Assembly (NCBI GenBank): GCA_963281255.1
Contig: OY725504.1
Location: 2,046,001 to 2,110,000 of the forward strand
Source: Aphrocallistes beatrix
Taxonomy: Eukaryota; Porifera; Hexactinellida; Sceptrulophora; Aphrocallistidae
DNA length: 64,000 bases
Reading direction: 5' to 3'
Shown: positions 1 to 11,521 of the stretch, in pieces
How positions within the stretch are numbered: position 1 is the stretch's first letter
How the letters are laid out: every line of letters begins with the position of its first letter
Notes under the pieces: generated by a model
The model's input: the letters and a program-made list of their open reading frames with translations, nothing else
The model's database searches: none
What the model was told of the DNA's origin: nothing
Translations under genes and position numbers: made by a program

Positions 1-175
1 AATATTACATGTGTTTTGATAATAGAAATGAAACCATTCATATAATTAATTCCATGTACACAGTTCTATATCTTGAAGTCTGAGTATACTGATTACTGGA
101 GTATAAACTGAATCTGTATCTTGAATTAATAATAATAACAATCCTCATCGTCGCCAAACAAAAGCAATTGTTCCT

Positions 176-2719
176 ATGCCAAACAAGTGTGCAGTAACAG
201 GTTGTTACACTAACTTTAATGAAGGTCCTAAGAAAACAGTCTTCAAGTTTCCAGGTGATCCAGGTTTGTCCCAAAAATGGTTGGAGTTTTTGAATCGAAT
301 AGATTACGAGATCACTAAATATTCAGTCATATGCATCCACCATTTCGAAGAGAGATTCATTATTCAGCATGAAACTAGAGCGGCTCTCAATTATTATATG
401 AATCCGATCCCAACGATTCATCCTAGCTTCATGCCTGTAAGTCTAGCTCCAGTGCTAAGTTGTTCGAGAAAAACTTAGAATATTTCGACCAGATGAACTT
501 CCGACCTATAAAACAAAGTATGAAATACAATCTTTCTCAGATGTAGTCAAATTTATCAAAGATTCTGAAGAATACATAGATTTTCACTTTGATGTTACAG
601 ATAACAATATTACGGCTTGCCGGGTTGTAATATGTTCTGGGATTGCAACAGTGAAAGAATGCATTCACATTGATCATAACTTGAACGTCAAACTCAGTTA
701 TGAAGGTTGTCATATTCCTCCTCCGAGCTATATTCATCTAGCAGAAGGATCCAGGCTCACCTCACTGGATATGCTTACAAATCTACCAGTCTACTGCAGG
801 AATGCTGAAGGGTCCTGTGAAACAAATGTAATCAAAGAACTGTTACAAATACAATATTACAATCCAAAAGGAAGACCGCCATATTCCACTTCAGTATTAA
901 GATTTGCACTTATCATGCGATACACATCAAACTCCGCATATCAATACTTGAAAAATTTCATTCCCCTTCCCAGTAATTCTCTCTTATGCAAGTTAAAGTC
1001 ACAAACTATTGACACAACCAAAGGTTTGGTTATGTTGAGGGATAACTTGTTATTCAGCTACGATGCTGTCCTAATGTTAGATGAAATGTACATACAGCAA
1101 CAAGTACAATACGATGGCCGTGACTTAACCGGGTGCAATTCGGAACTTCAAATGTATAAAAGCATACTTTGCTTTATGGTAGTCTCTTTAAAACAATCGA
1201 CACCTTACATTCTTAAAGCATTTCCCCTCACGAAAATTAACCACCAAATTGTTCAGAATGGTGTCCTAAGTTGCTTATCCATACTCACCAAAGAGAATTA
1301 CGATTAGAGCCGTAGTTTGTGATAACCACTCAACTAATGTTAGTGCATACAAACACCTAAAGGAATTATACCCATGCTCAATACGTGATAATTCGATAAC
1401 AAACCCGTACAACCCAGATAAATACACATACCTAATATTTGACAGCGTACACCTAATTAAAAACATTCGCAACAATCTACTAGGCAACAAATTTTCCAGG
1501 TGCCAGCGTTTGAATTCACTTTCATGGATGTAGACATAAATATCCCATTAGGAACTATCCAATGGTCCACTTTCCATCGTGTCCATGAAAAAGATTTAGA
1601 GATCGGGTGTCATGTAAAAAAAGCTCCTAAAATTTCGTATCAATCCTTGCATCCGGGAAAAAATAAACAGTCCGTCCCCCTTGCTCTGGCAATATTTGAT
1701 CTCACAACTGTATCAGCTATTAGACAGTATTTCCCTGAAGACAAAAAGACATTTTCCTTTCTCAATTTAATCTACAACTGGTGGTTAGTGGTCAATGCTA
1801 AAGAAAGGTTCCACCCTAATATAGTTGGTAATGCACTAACGGCAGTTGATTGTAAAATTGGATTTTTATGCATTATGAGCGATTGGTTGGCTAAATGGAG
1901 AGATTCGACCAAACTTGGTCTTTCAAAACAAACTTTTAATGCTCTCATCAATACAAATCGAGCAATAGCTGACCTGAGTACAGATTTACTTAACGAAGGA
2001 TATAAGTATGTTCTTACTGGACGATTGCAAACCGATCCTCTAGAGAGAAGATTTTCACAATATCGGCAAATGTCAGGGGGTAGATTTTCAGTGAGTCTAA
2101 AAGAGATCTATCGATCCGAATCTATTGTTAAGTTGAAATCATTTCTAAATAAGAATGTCGAACTCACCGCAATCACTTGTCCTGTAATAGATGAGGAATA
2201 ATCAACTCTACACTCCCTCATTCAAGAAATCGTCAACGAAGACTTGAGTCACATAACAATCAGTCAGGACGCAGTTGAAGTCATTACCTTCCTTTCTGGA
2301 TACATATCTCGCGCATTACTTAAGAATATCGATTGTGAAGAATGCAAAATAGCTCTAGGTTCGGATCCAGTTTCCAGTTCCTATCTTGATGAATACAATA
2401 AAAGTGGACTCAAGCTACCAACATCTTCACTAATAACTACACGCAGTGTGCATTTTCTACACTTAAATATCTGGAACAAAGAATTTTAGAAGCAGAACTT
2501 CCCTCTAAAGTTTTAGCTCAAAGTATCTTGGATTATTTATCGTCAGATTGGGATGATTCTTTCATTTGTCCGCAACATTCATTGATTGGTCGTCGAAAAG
2601 TAAATTCAATAGCTTCAAATTGCTACTTAAAGAATTTAGCTAGGGATGTTAGTGAAACAAGGAGGATGGACCAGGTTAGAGAATTCAAAAAAATCAAGAT
2701 CAGCCAAAATAAAGAATAG
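176..2719 (+). pseudogene. P-element/THAP9-type transposase, copy 1, decayed
   Basis: DNA-transposon transposase with an N-terminal THAP zinc finger (DNA binding) followed by an RNase H-like catalytic core. Visible: MPNKCAVTGC start, the second Cys-x2-His pair in VICIHHF, and the NPIPTIHPSF tail of the THAP fold (residues 1-90). Downstream are LMLDEMYIQQ (first Asp, near 1080), VCDNHSTN (second Asp, near 1315), HLIKNIRNNL (typical of the P superfamily, near 1450) and the DPLERRFSQYRQMSGG block (catalytic Glu, near 2040). About 848 codons, close to THAP9. Pieces lie at 176-475 (frame 2), 480-1307 (frame 0), about 1303-1499 (frame 1), 1500-2489 (frame 0, with a TAA at 2199-2201) and about 2430-2719 (frame 2). 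Several frameshifts and a nonsense codon make it non-functional. A same-strand relative starts 3454 bp downstream. The superfamily call is secure; the ends of the element were not found. Confidence 0.88.
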
Positions 2720-3629
2720 AACAATGCATAAAATAGAATAGGTATTATACTTGTATAATGAATAACATTATAGTATTATGTATAAACTAAGAAATGCAAC
2801 GATTATGGGTGCGTATGATGAGTTTTCAAAATTATAAATAGTTTAATATTTAGCTAGTCAAATTTAAAATATATCCATTATAGATGTGATCAACTGGTAT
2901 AATAAATAAAAAAGAGTATATATCAATAAAAACAGCAAGAAAAATTAATTTGAATTCTTGTAATTTATTAAGTACAATTTTGCTGACGTCATATTTAAAT
3001 GGCGCCAAAACCGCAAAACCACAAGTCTGTCGACCTCAAAAATGGTCCCAATGGATTCCCCATATCTGAATACCCTAATAAAGCATAAATTGTAAAAATA
3101 TAATGGATACTTTTCCCAAAAATTGGGAAAGCGAAGTGGCCTTCTCGTTTCATGGCCTTCTCGGTGACATATTTAGCCGTATATTAAGTAGGCCATGGCT
3201 TGATACAACAACAAATTTGACTTTATAAGGTATTAATTTTTAGGTTTCCCACGTTTGTGGGTAAGTAGTTTAGGCGCCATTTAATGATGACGGTAGCATT
3301 ACTTGTATTATTATATTGTACTATTATGATATTAGAACTGTATCAATCAATCAATCAATCAATAATACCAGTATTAACCACAAACTATTTGAAGCTAATA
3401 AGAATGTATATCAAATGTCTAAATACATAGAAGTCAGCATAGCAATGCATTCATGCAATAATTATAAATTCCATTGGTTATGTTGATTCACCATTGAATG
3501 ATATGGAGTGTCTATAAATATATGATTCTCTCAAATCCATGATCTTTTTCTCACGTCAGTTTATCATCAGTTTATCATCTTCATTATTATTATTATCGTT
3601 AAAGAATTATATCTTGTTGATAAATCATC
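2720..3629. other. Spacer between the two P/THAP copies
   Basis: No gene seen. It holds a TCAA/ATCA tetranucleotide microsatellite at about 3341-3364 and, at about 3130-3195, a short module with a CATGGCC core and a TCTCGGTGACA core. Related modules recur near 21570 on the other strand and near 38500. The last 200 bases are the AT-rich leader of the second THAP copy. Confidence 0.5.
3341..3364. repeat. TCAA tetranucleotide microsatellite
   Basis: About six perfect tetranucleotide units lie between the two P/THAP copies. It is a simple sequence repeat with no further structure visible. Confidence 0.8.
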
Positions 3630-5790
3630 ATGCCCAACAAGTGCTCAGTTACAGGCTGTTATACTAACTATCAGGATGGCCCAAAAAGCTTGTTTTCAAA
3701 TTCCCAGGTGAATTCAGTAATCTGTATAGATCATTTTGAGGAAAGATTTATCATTCAATACTCCACAAGATCTACACTTAATCATTCAATGCATCCGATC
3801 CCGACCATCCATCCCAGTTTCATTCCTTCGAGTCTTGCAACTGTCCCGAATAAGTCTCGAAAACCCCCCGACACTTCGAATCTATCAGTCAGATGAGTTA
3901 GAATCCTTCAAATCCAAATTTCAACTAAGCTCATTTGCAGATGTAATCAAATACCTTAAGACCGCTAAGGAATATAGTGAATTCCAAATAGATGTTTCTG
4001 ACAACAGTGTTATATCATACAGAGTCGTGATATATTCTGGAATTGCAACTGTCAAAGAGTGCATACACATTGATAGTAGTTTTCACATCAAACTCAGCTA
4101 TGAAGGTTGTCCCATTCCCTTCCTGGTTACATTAGCTGTGCAGAAGGTTGTAAATTGACCTCGCTTGATATGCTTACAAATCTCCCTGTGTATTGCAGAA
4201 ATTCTGATTCAATCTACGAAACAAAGGTTATAAGAGAGCTTATACAACTACAGTTTTACAATCCAAAAGGAAGAACCCCATATTCAAGTACAGTATTAAG
4301 ATTTGCCCTTCTCATGCGATATACTTCCAATTCGGCATATCGATACTTTAAAAAATTCTCCCTCTGCCTAGCTATAGTTGAGTAAACTGAAGTCCTTATC
4401 TATTGATACAAGTAAAGCTTTGCTTACATTGAAAGAAAATTCATTATTCAGTGAAGATGTAATATTATTGCTTGATGAGATGTACTTGCAACAAGAAGTA
4501 CAATATGATGGCTTTAAGTTAATTGGATGTGATTCTGAACTTAAGATGTATAAAAGCATCCTATGGTCGTTTCATTAAAACAATCTACACCTTACATACT
4601 CAAAGCAATTCCATTGACAAAAATTAATCACAATATTGTTCAGATGGTACACTTAACTGCATATCCATGCTCAATCAACATTTTAATATCAGAGCTGTAG
4701 TTTGTGACAACCATTCCACCAATGTCAGCGCATACAAACATCTAAAGAGTCTATATCCTTGTTTAATACGCGATAACGCAATGACGAATCCATCTAATCC
4801 GGAAAAATATACATACCTCATATTTGATAAGGGACATCTTATCAAAAACATTCGAAACAACCTCCTAGCAAATAGATTTTTCCAAGTATCTGCCTTAGAA
4901 ATGTCTCTGATGGATGTAATCATTAAAACTACTCCAGGAACTATTCAATGGTCAATATTCCACCGCATTCATGAAAAAGATACAGCGATCGAATGTCATA
5001 TGAGAAAGGCACCAAAAATTACATATAATGTTCTACATCCTGGCAATAATAAGCAGTCTGTCCCGCTTGTTTTGGCAATTTTTGATCTAACAACAATCGC
5101 AGCGATTCGTCAATACTTTCCCGAAGATATAATAGCATCCTCCTTTCTATATCTAGTTTACAACTGGTGGTTGTTGGTAAACGCAAAAGAAAGGTTTCAC
5201 CCAAATATAGTCGGAAACGCATTAATCGCGGATGATGGGAAAATTGAGTTTTTAAGACAGTTTTCCAATTGGTTGAGTGAATGGAGAGAGGCATGAAAAC
5301 TTGGCCTTTCTAAACAAACATTTGACGCTCTCATAACTTCAAATCGGGGAATAGCGGATTTAAGTTCTGATTTACTTAACGAGGACTATAAATATATTCT
5401 CACAAGGCGGTTACAAACTCATCCGCTTGAACGAAGATTTTCGCAATATCGGCAAATGTCAGGTGGTAGATTTTTAGTTAGTCTTAATGAAGTATATCGC
5501 TCTGAAAGCATCTTGAAGCTAAAAACATTTTTATCAAAAAATATTGAACTCACCACAATCACCTCTTCCTTGACAGATGAACAATCAACCACAATACAAG
5601 ATATTATTCATTCAATTACTCAAGAAGACTTTGACCACCTAATTCTCTCCGAAGACGCAGTAGAAGTAATAACGTTTGTATCAGGGTATATATCAAGGTC
5701 ATTATTGAAGAATATCGATTGTGAAGCTTGTAAAATAGCCCTCAGCAACGATCCTGTAACGAGTGCATATATTGACATCCTGTTTCTTAA
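3630..5790 (+). pseudogene. P-element/THAP9-type transposase, copy 2, truncated and decayed
   Basis: Paralogue of copy 1, same strand, by eye roughly three quarters identical at DNA level. It starts MPNKCSVTGC, but the THAP domain has lost about 60 bp between FKFP-like sequence and the SVICIDHF motif, removing the conserved Trp region. Catalytic blocks remain: LLLDEMYLQQ (near 4475), VCDNHSTN (near 4710), HLIKNIRNNL (near 4840) and HPLERRFSQYRQMSGG (near 5430). Damage: +1 shift near 3864, 1-bp loss near 4115, a shift near 4365, a roughly 7-bp deletion near 4560, a shift near 4640, and TGA at 5294-5296. The reading frame ends at about 5775, where another element has inserted, so the C-terminal ~150 codons present in copy 1 are missing. 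Confidence 0.87.
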
Positions 5791-6383
5791 ATAGTAACTG
5801 CCACAAATCAGATGAGTGTAACCAATTTGAAACTTGAAACTGTACTATGGTAAGTTATATAAAGTATTCTGTAATCGATGGGATTTCTTTAGTTGCATTC
5901 TCTGAACTTTTCTACAGTCAGTTTTAAATCTTCTGAAGGAAGAACGTATTGACGGCCTGACTATGATGTAGTTGATGGGGGATTTATCTTACATTATATT
6001 CTATATTGGAATCAAACATATATCTTCCCTACTAGGCTATCTAAACGTTTTCAATTTTGGATTAAAATGCATCAGTTTTATTTCTGCATCGCCTTCTTCT
6101 TCAAATAGTTGTAAATTTACTCCAATCCACCAATTATTGTCTTGTTTGAAAGCAGCATAGTCTCCAAGAAGAATGACGGTAACTCTTTCACATCTGAGAA
6201 ATCGATATCAAATTTAATTTAATCTCCTCCCTGATCGCTTGATCGCATAACTTCAAGTACAGATGAGCCAATAATTGGTCTGGATCGATGGAAACTACGT
6301 GTTCCTGGGATCTCTTCGCTTTGGCAAATCTAATCTTTAAAAACAATCATTTTCGATTTCACTCTTAGTGATATAAAAGAAAT

Positions 6384-6710
6384 CTATTTCACTAAAATGA
6401 TTTGGCAGAAATGATACATTTCTTCAGGAGTTAGTACCTGATTATTCTTGGTTCGCTTGAGGCTTTCAATTGCTGTAACCCTTTTGACATTCCCTCCAAT
6501 CCCATCACAGAGAGACTTTCCATGCACAGTTGCGAAAAAGTTCCATTCGGCATCGAATCCAAAATCGCGTTTATGTAGGCACAAATTGGTGAAATTATTT
6601 TTGTTTTTATACTGAGCTGCACACCCGTCAGAAAAATATTCTACCTTAGTTACATTAGGATAATGAAGTTTGATGTGGTTTAAAAACCTCTTTTGAATCG
6701 AATAAACCAT
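6384..6710 (-). pseudogene. Transposase-like fragment, DDE-like core of a poorly described family
   Basis: An open stretch of 108 codons with the signature VEYFSDGCAAQYKNKNNF, then AEWNFFATVHGKSLCDGIGG and KRVT. I recognise this FSDG / AEWNFFAT-HGK / CDGIGG pattern from large uncharacterised proteins of many invertebrates that look transposon-encoded; I cannot name the superfamily. The Asp in SDG and the His/Lys of HGK are likely active-site or structural residues. Related minus-strand coding sequence continues at about 6150-6370 (for example SIDPDQLLAHLYLKL) but is broken. It sits inside the TIRs of the 5776-7433 element, which supports its being that element's own transposase. Inactive here. 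Confidence 0.6.
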
Positions 6711-6728
6711 GGCTGCATCTATTAATTA

Positions 6729-6936
6729 CGGTTGATTCCGCTTAATCGGGACAAGTCTCCATGAAAGGAATCACCACTTTCCATTGAAGCTAATACTAAA
6801 TTTCATCGGTTAATTAGGACACCCAGGTTAATTGGTACACCCAGGTTAATTGGTACACTCCGGTTAATTTGGACACCCCGGTTAATCGGGACAAAAATTC
6901 GGGGCCCGATGTGTCCCAATAAAGCGGAGTCGCCTG
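6729..6936. mobile_element. pogo/Tigger-like MITE
   Basis: Flanked by TA on both sides (6727-6728, 6937-6938). The inverted ends share CTCCGCTTTATTGGGACA-type sequence (left version ATTCCGCTTAATCGGGACA). The interior has four or five degenerate direct copies of a GGTTAATTGGGACACC unit at about 6815-6895. Subterminal direct repeats like these are common in pogo-like elements. It lies nested inside the 5776-7433 transposon and has no coding capacity. Confidence 0.7.
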
Positions 6937-7618
6937 TAATTCGCTTACTTTTCGATAATGATATCACTTTTCTATGAACTCCGAAAGGGTTGGCACAAGT
7001 CTTTGCAGTTGCACAAAATAAGTAATGTATTGAGCAAAGTGATTATCACATATAGTACGAATTGATGCTGATTTTGTGTGCGCAACACAATCAAGTGTTG
7101 AACATCATCCAATTCATCGAAAATCATTATTCTCTCCATATGAGTATAATATTTTAAATAACAAACAGTATCCATCGGGAGCCCAACTGTGCAATTTTGA
7201 AGTGGAAATGAAGATGAGGCCATCATTCATTCGTGTACAATGTGCAGTGTGCAAATTTCGGGATAAGTATAAGAGAAAAGCAATGAAAAATTTATAAATG
7301 TAATTGAGCAATAAGCATAATTAATACTTATATATTACGTACATACCATAGCACAAGACCAGTGTGTAGTTTCAAGTTTCAAATTGGCTACAAAAATCTG
7401 ATTTGTGGTAGTTACTATTTAAGAAACAGGATGTGATGTTTCTCTAAAGTATGTCTGTTTCCATGTATACAGTTCAATGAATCTGATGTAGAATTATAAT
7501 TTAGAGACAATTAAAAATAAAAAATGTTAGCATTGATTGAATATTTCTGAAAAATAAAAACTTACATTTTTACTTTAATAGAACAATAACAAAAACGCCA
7601 CTCCAGTTTATATATATA

Positions 7619-8127
7619 CAAGCGCACTTCGCTTGCTTGCGCTGCGCGGCTGGCGGACACTTTGTGTCCGCCGGAGGCTCCCTTCGGTTGCCTGGGGTCT
7701 CTCTAAACACGTCTGTCTTACTGTTTAATCGGTATCGCACGAAAGATCACCAAATATGTCAATTTTTAAAATTTTTGATGAGTAATGATGACGTCATAAC
7801 AAAGTGATGAGTGATCATTTTTAGATGATAGTTGCATCATATGTGAGGTATGTTAGTATACAGATTCTATTAAAATTTCAGCCTTCAATCTCTTATAATA
7901 GCTGAGTTATGCTCGAATAACACTGTTGCTTAACTTTTAAAAATGTGACAATGACGTCATAATTCCATGATGAGTCGACATTTTGCTCTGAGCTCAGAAC
8001 TTACTGGAGCCATAGCCAAAAGACTCCCACATGCCAAAAATTAGCTTTCTATGACTGGCAGTTTCTTCAATCAATTCGTTACAGATATATATATATATAC
8101 ACATTAATCGAGTTTTAATAGTAAGGA
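7619..8127 (+). mobile_element. Family H repeat copy 1 (A to B orientation)
   Basis: Reference description of family H. End A (here 7619) starts CAAGCGCGCTTCGCTTGC (here with one change) and holds consecutive GC-rich hairpins: a CAAGCG/CGCTTG palindrome, then GGCGGACAC facing GTGTCCGCC, then an AGGCGCC-type hairpin. A roughly 450-bp AT-rich core follows, with the landmarks ATCGATATCGCACG, TGACGTCA (7789-7796), a second TGACGTCA (7952-7959) and GAGTCGACATTTT. The core ends at CAATTCGTTACAGA. A TA microsatellite then leads to end B, ATTAATCGAGTTTTAATAG plus TAAGGA. There is no coding capacity; short reading frames across it are artefacts. The overall design resembles Helentron/DINE-like elements, but that is inference. 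Confidence 0.85.
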
Positions 8128-8879
8128 TATATAATGCCAACCCATTTACTGCATGTGCTGCAAATCTCAGACAAATCGCACCAGAAAGATTTTGTTTTTC
8201 GGCAAAAAAGATTTGGTACTAAAATGTCCGGTTTTTTGTTTGAAAGCAAAATATGAGACGTTTTATGACAGTTTGGAGCTTAGATAATGTCAAAATCGAA
8301 TTCTACGACGTTAAATCCATATAGAAAGTGGAAAAAGTAAATAAAATTTAATAGAACTAAAAAAATGAGGGCACTTTTATCTGAATTTCGGATGAGGTTT
8401 TCATTATTGGAAAAAGGGGATTTTTCTACAGGTCATATTATGACTTCCTGAAGATTTTTGGCGCTAAATGTTTCAGGTTAATTACATTATAGAGATGTTT
8501 GAATGTGCAAAAAATCAAAACAATCGGTGATGACAAAAAAATTGAGTGGTCGAAATGGGATGGAATGCCTCTATTATCAGTCATATGGATCAATATATAA
8601 AGCCTGTCTCTATAATTATGCATTTTAGAATGAGTGTAAGTTTGTATAATCAAAGAATGTATGTTTGTTTATTCATACAAACCCAAGAAGAATTCGCAAC
8701 GAATTATAGCATGTAATACATGTTGCGATGTTACACACAATAAGAGAAACGTTTAAAAAATAATTAAATTTTATTTGAAGTCTAATATCTATCAAGGTAG
8801 ATTCAATGTTCGATAGAAGAAAGTTTGAACAATATTTATGGAGTATTTAGTAAAATCGAATCAATTACAATACTTAAGA
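8128..8879. other. Unassigned AT-rich sequence
   Basis: No gene, TIR or known repeat recognised. Short open frames have no family resemblance. It may be old transposon debris. Confidence 0.4.
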
Positions 8880-9045
8880 CACCTCCCTAGGTTGCTTTAA
8901 GTTCGGTCTTAAGTTCAGTCTTAAGATCCAACTTAAATCTTAGTGAATACCAATCTTAATGAATACGACTTAAGATCGAACTTAAGACTTAAGCACTAAG
9001 ATTGATCTTAAGTTCGATTTTAAGTTCTTAGTAAATACGGCCCCA
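8880..9045. repeat. CTTAAG-rich palindromic repeat
   Basis: Many short alternating units of CTTAAG/TTCGATCTTAAG type read the same on both strands and make a dense self-complementary block. It ends in GTAAATACGGCCCCA, like a MITE terminus. It abuts a family E fragment. Confidence 0.55.
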
Positions 9046-9771
9046 GAACTTTCAAAATAATTATGAAAGGTGCTCCAATTTTTCTGTATACATTATTAAC
9101 AACAATTGTATTCATTATTTAGGATAAGAGCCACATTTGGATACATATTTCATGATTAGATTCGCCATTTTCTAATATATTCAAATTTCTCTATAGAATT
9201 GGAATTACAATCAAGTCAAAGATAATTCGAGAAATATTTATTTTTTGACAAACGGATATTTGAGGACCTATATAATAGATCATATATCTTCAATAGTTTT
9301 TAAGATATGACATCGGCCTCTTTCGGGAACATAGAGAGGTATTATGCCCGAACTTTACATATAATAAGCGATATCTCACGAACAAATGGTCGGATTCGAA
9401 CAATTTTAAAAAAATGATCAGAATTTTATTTCTGACCCAAATATCGCTAAATATCTGATATCAAACTGGCGATTTCCCGAGCATTATATAAATGAATCCC
9501 CCCTATAGAGCTATTTTGGTTGGATTTTATCTGGCATTTCTTCAAAATCTTTGTGTTATATAATCTCCAATAGGGTCAAAACAAGTTCCATATCATTACA
9601 AAGATATCAAATAAGTAAGAAGCTAATTGATGAATGCGTAGAAAACCTCCATTAATTTTTCAATTTTAACGCTAAAAACGCTAAATATTTGGGGTTAACT
9701 CATAAAAATCAAAATAAATACCCCAACTAGTACTATAGTACGATCAGATGTTAGACCATTCAGTAATTTTT
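9046..9771 (+). mobile_element. Family E fragment (right-hand part)
   Basis: Matches the right half of the complete family E copies at 11869-13674 and 22521-24459. Shared landmarks are ATAATAAGCGATATCTCA, CAAATGGTCGGAT and GATTTCCCGAGCATTATATA. The terminal GGATACC end is missing; the copy stops at a SINE insertion. Confidence 0.75.
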
Positions 9772-10139
9772 CTGCTTGGGTGGTGCAGTGGTTAGGGCTT
9801 TTGAATACCAAGACTTAGTCACGGTTTCTAACCTCGCTCTAGTCATTTGCATTTTACTCTCAATTGCATTGCTTCGGTGATGCAATCTGAGAACTTTAGT
9901 GAGCTGAAAGCACTAAGGATGTCATCACGTTTAAAGGTAAAGCTAAGTCAGGTGCTATCTTTCTTGCCTACTGCTAGCTGAGTTTTCTCTGTAACACTCT
10001 AACATATGCATACACACATGCCGCATACACCACAGTCAGCAACTATCAGTAGGTTTAGCACCTCACCCAGATTGTAAACCCCCTGAGAACATATCAGCAT
10101 GGATTCGGGGGGTATACAAATCGATAAACTTCAACTTTT
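9772..10139 (+). mobile_element. tRNA-derived SINE
   Basis: It begins with a tRNA-like head: GGTGGTGCAGTGGTTAGGG matches an A box, and GGTTTCTAACCTC about 35 bp further is a degenerate B box (RNA polymerase III internal promoter). A roughly 290-bp non-tRNA body follows and the element ends at AAACTTCAACTTTTTT. It has no coding capacity. It is the only SINE I recognise in the window. Confidence 0.72.
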
Positions 10140-10229
10140 TTAAAATTGCTCATCCCCTTCATATCATTATTCTTTCACATAGGACCACTCGATTTTAAGT
10201 ACCGTATGATTTAGCGATTTTATTGTTGA

Positions 10230-10618
10230 CAAGCGCGCTTCGCTTGTTTGCGCTGTGCGGCTGGCGGACACTTTGTGTCCACCGGAGGCGCACTTTGGAA
10301 ACCTGCGGTCACATTGATTAATTATAAGGGAGACAGTATTTCTAAATACGTCTGTCATACTGATATAATCGATATAGTACGAAAAATCACCAAATTTGTC
10401 AAATTTAAAAATTTTGACGCGTAATGATGACGTCATAACAGAGTGGTGACTTCATTTTTGATGATAGTCATTCGTGAGGTATATTAATATACACATTATA
10501 TTAAAATTTCAGCCTTCTATCACCTAAAATGGCTGAGTTATGGTCGAAAAACTGAAATTTCTAATTACAAAAATGTTGACAATGACGTCATAATTTCATG
10601 CTGAGTCGACATTTTGGC
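10230..10618 (+). mobile_element. Family H copy 2, B end missing
   Basis: A full A end and most of the core are present. The copy stops just after the GAGTCGACATTTTG landmark, so the last ~70 bp of core, the TA tract and end B are absent. Confidence 0.82.
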
Positions 10619-10844
10619 ATATAAAGTTGTACCACTGTGGTACATTTCGGAATTGTCTTAGGTTAATAGTAAGGATTTACAAAGAAAGATTGACTTGCAT
10701 TTTTAACATACCCCTATAAAATTCACAATTTGTGTCCTTCTAACTTTCTTTTGGTCTCATGAGGTGGCAAATATGGTAGACTATCTATAGTTCAAATATT
10801 GTTAATATTGATAATATTATTACTCTCCATAGCTTAATTAAGGA

Positions 10845-11397
10845 CAAGCGCGCTTCGTTTGCTTGCGCTGCGCGGTTGGCGGACACTTTGCGTCCACCGG
10901 AGGCGCCCTTTGGGCGCCTGTGGTCACCATTGATTAATTATAAGGGAAATAATATCTCTAAATACGTCTGTCCTACTATTATAATCGATATCGCACGAAA
11001 AATCACCATATTTATCAATTTTAAAATTTTGATGAGTAATGATGACGTCATAACAAAGTGATGAGTCATCATTTTCTGATGATAGTTGCATCATATGTGA
11101 GGTATGTTAGTATACATATTCTTTTAAAATTTTAGGCTTCTATCTCGTATAATAGCTGAGTTATGCTCGAATAACTCTATTGCTTAACTTTTAAAAATGT
11201 GACAATGACGTCATAATTCCATGATGAGTCGACATTTTGCTCTGAGCTCAGAACTTACTGGAGCCATAGCCAAAAGACTCCCACATGCCAAAAATTAGCT
11301 TTCTGCGTCTAGCAGTTCCTTCAATCAATTCGTTACAGATATAGATATATAGATATATATAAATATACATTAATTAATCGAGTTTTAATAGTAAGGA
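10845..11397 (+). mobile_element. Family H copy 3, complete
   Basis: Has end A, core, a TA-rich tract and end B. It lies 125 bp beyond the stop codon of TIM9, on that gene's 3' side. TGACGTCA and TGAGTCA motifs are intact. Confidence 0.87.
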
Positions 11398-11521
11398 TAA
11401 TGTATTAATAGTATATCATAATAATTAAAAATACGCTATCATCACAATCTATCAAATTGGTTTAGAATCTTTTGAAAATGAATATAACATAAATAACCAA
11501 AATAATATCAGAATTCAAAAT

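Larger units (their letters stand above)
5776..7433. mobile_element. 1.66-kb TIR transposon carrying an uncharacterised DDE-like domain
   Basis: The two ends are imperfect inverted repeats about 70-80 bp long: 5776-5855 begins CATCCTGTTTCTTAAATAGT and 7353-7433 ends in its complement. Both also share AATTTGAAACTTGAAACT further in. TGA flanks both sides (5773-5775 and 7434-7436), a candidate 3-bp target duplication. The insertion interrupts P/THAP copy 2. Inside are a minus-strand transposase-like fragment (6384-6710) and a separate pogo-like MITE (6729-6936). It is probably a decayed or internally deleted autonomous element. The superfamily is not assigned. Confidence 0.72.

Noticed and set aside
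437..478. A 42-bp intron (GTAAGT...CTTAG) in P/THAP copy 1
   Set aside because: The segment aligns as coding sequence with copy 2, which lacks the GTAAGT, and 42 bp is very short for an animal intron. Kept only as one explanation of the shared frame offset.
6972..7311. Small overlapping frames on both strands inside the 5776-7433 element
   Set aside because: No recognisable motif, and they overlap each other. At most remnants of the element's own gene.
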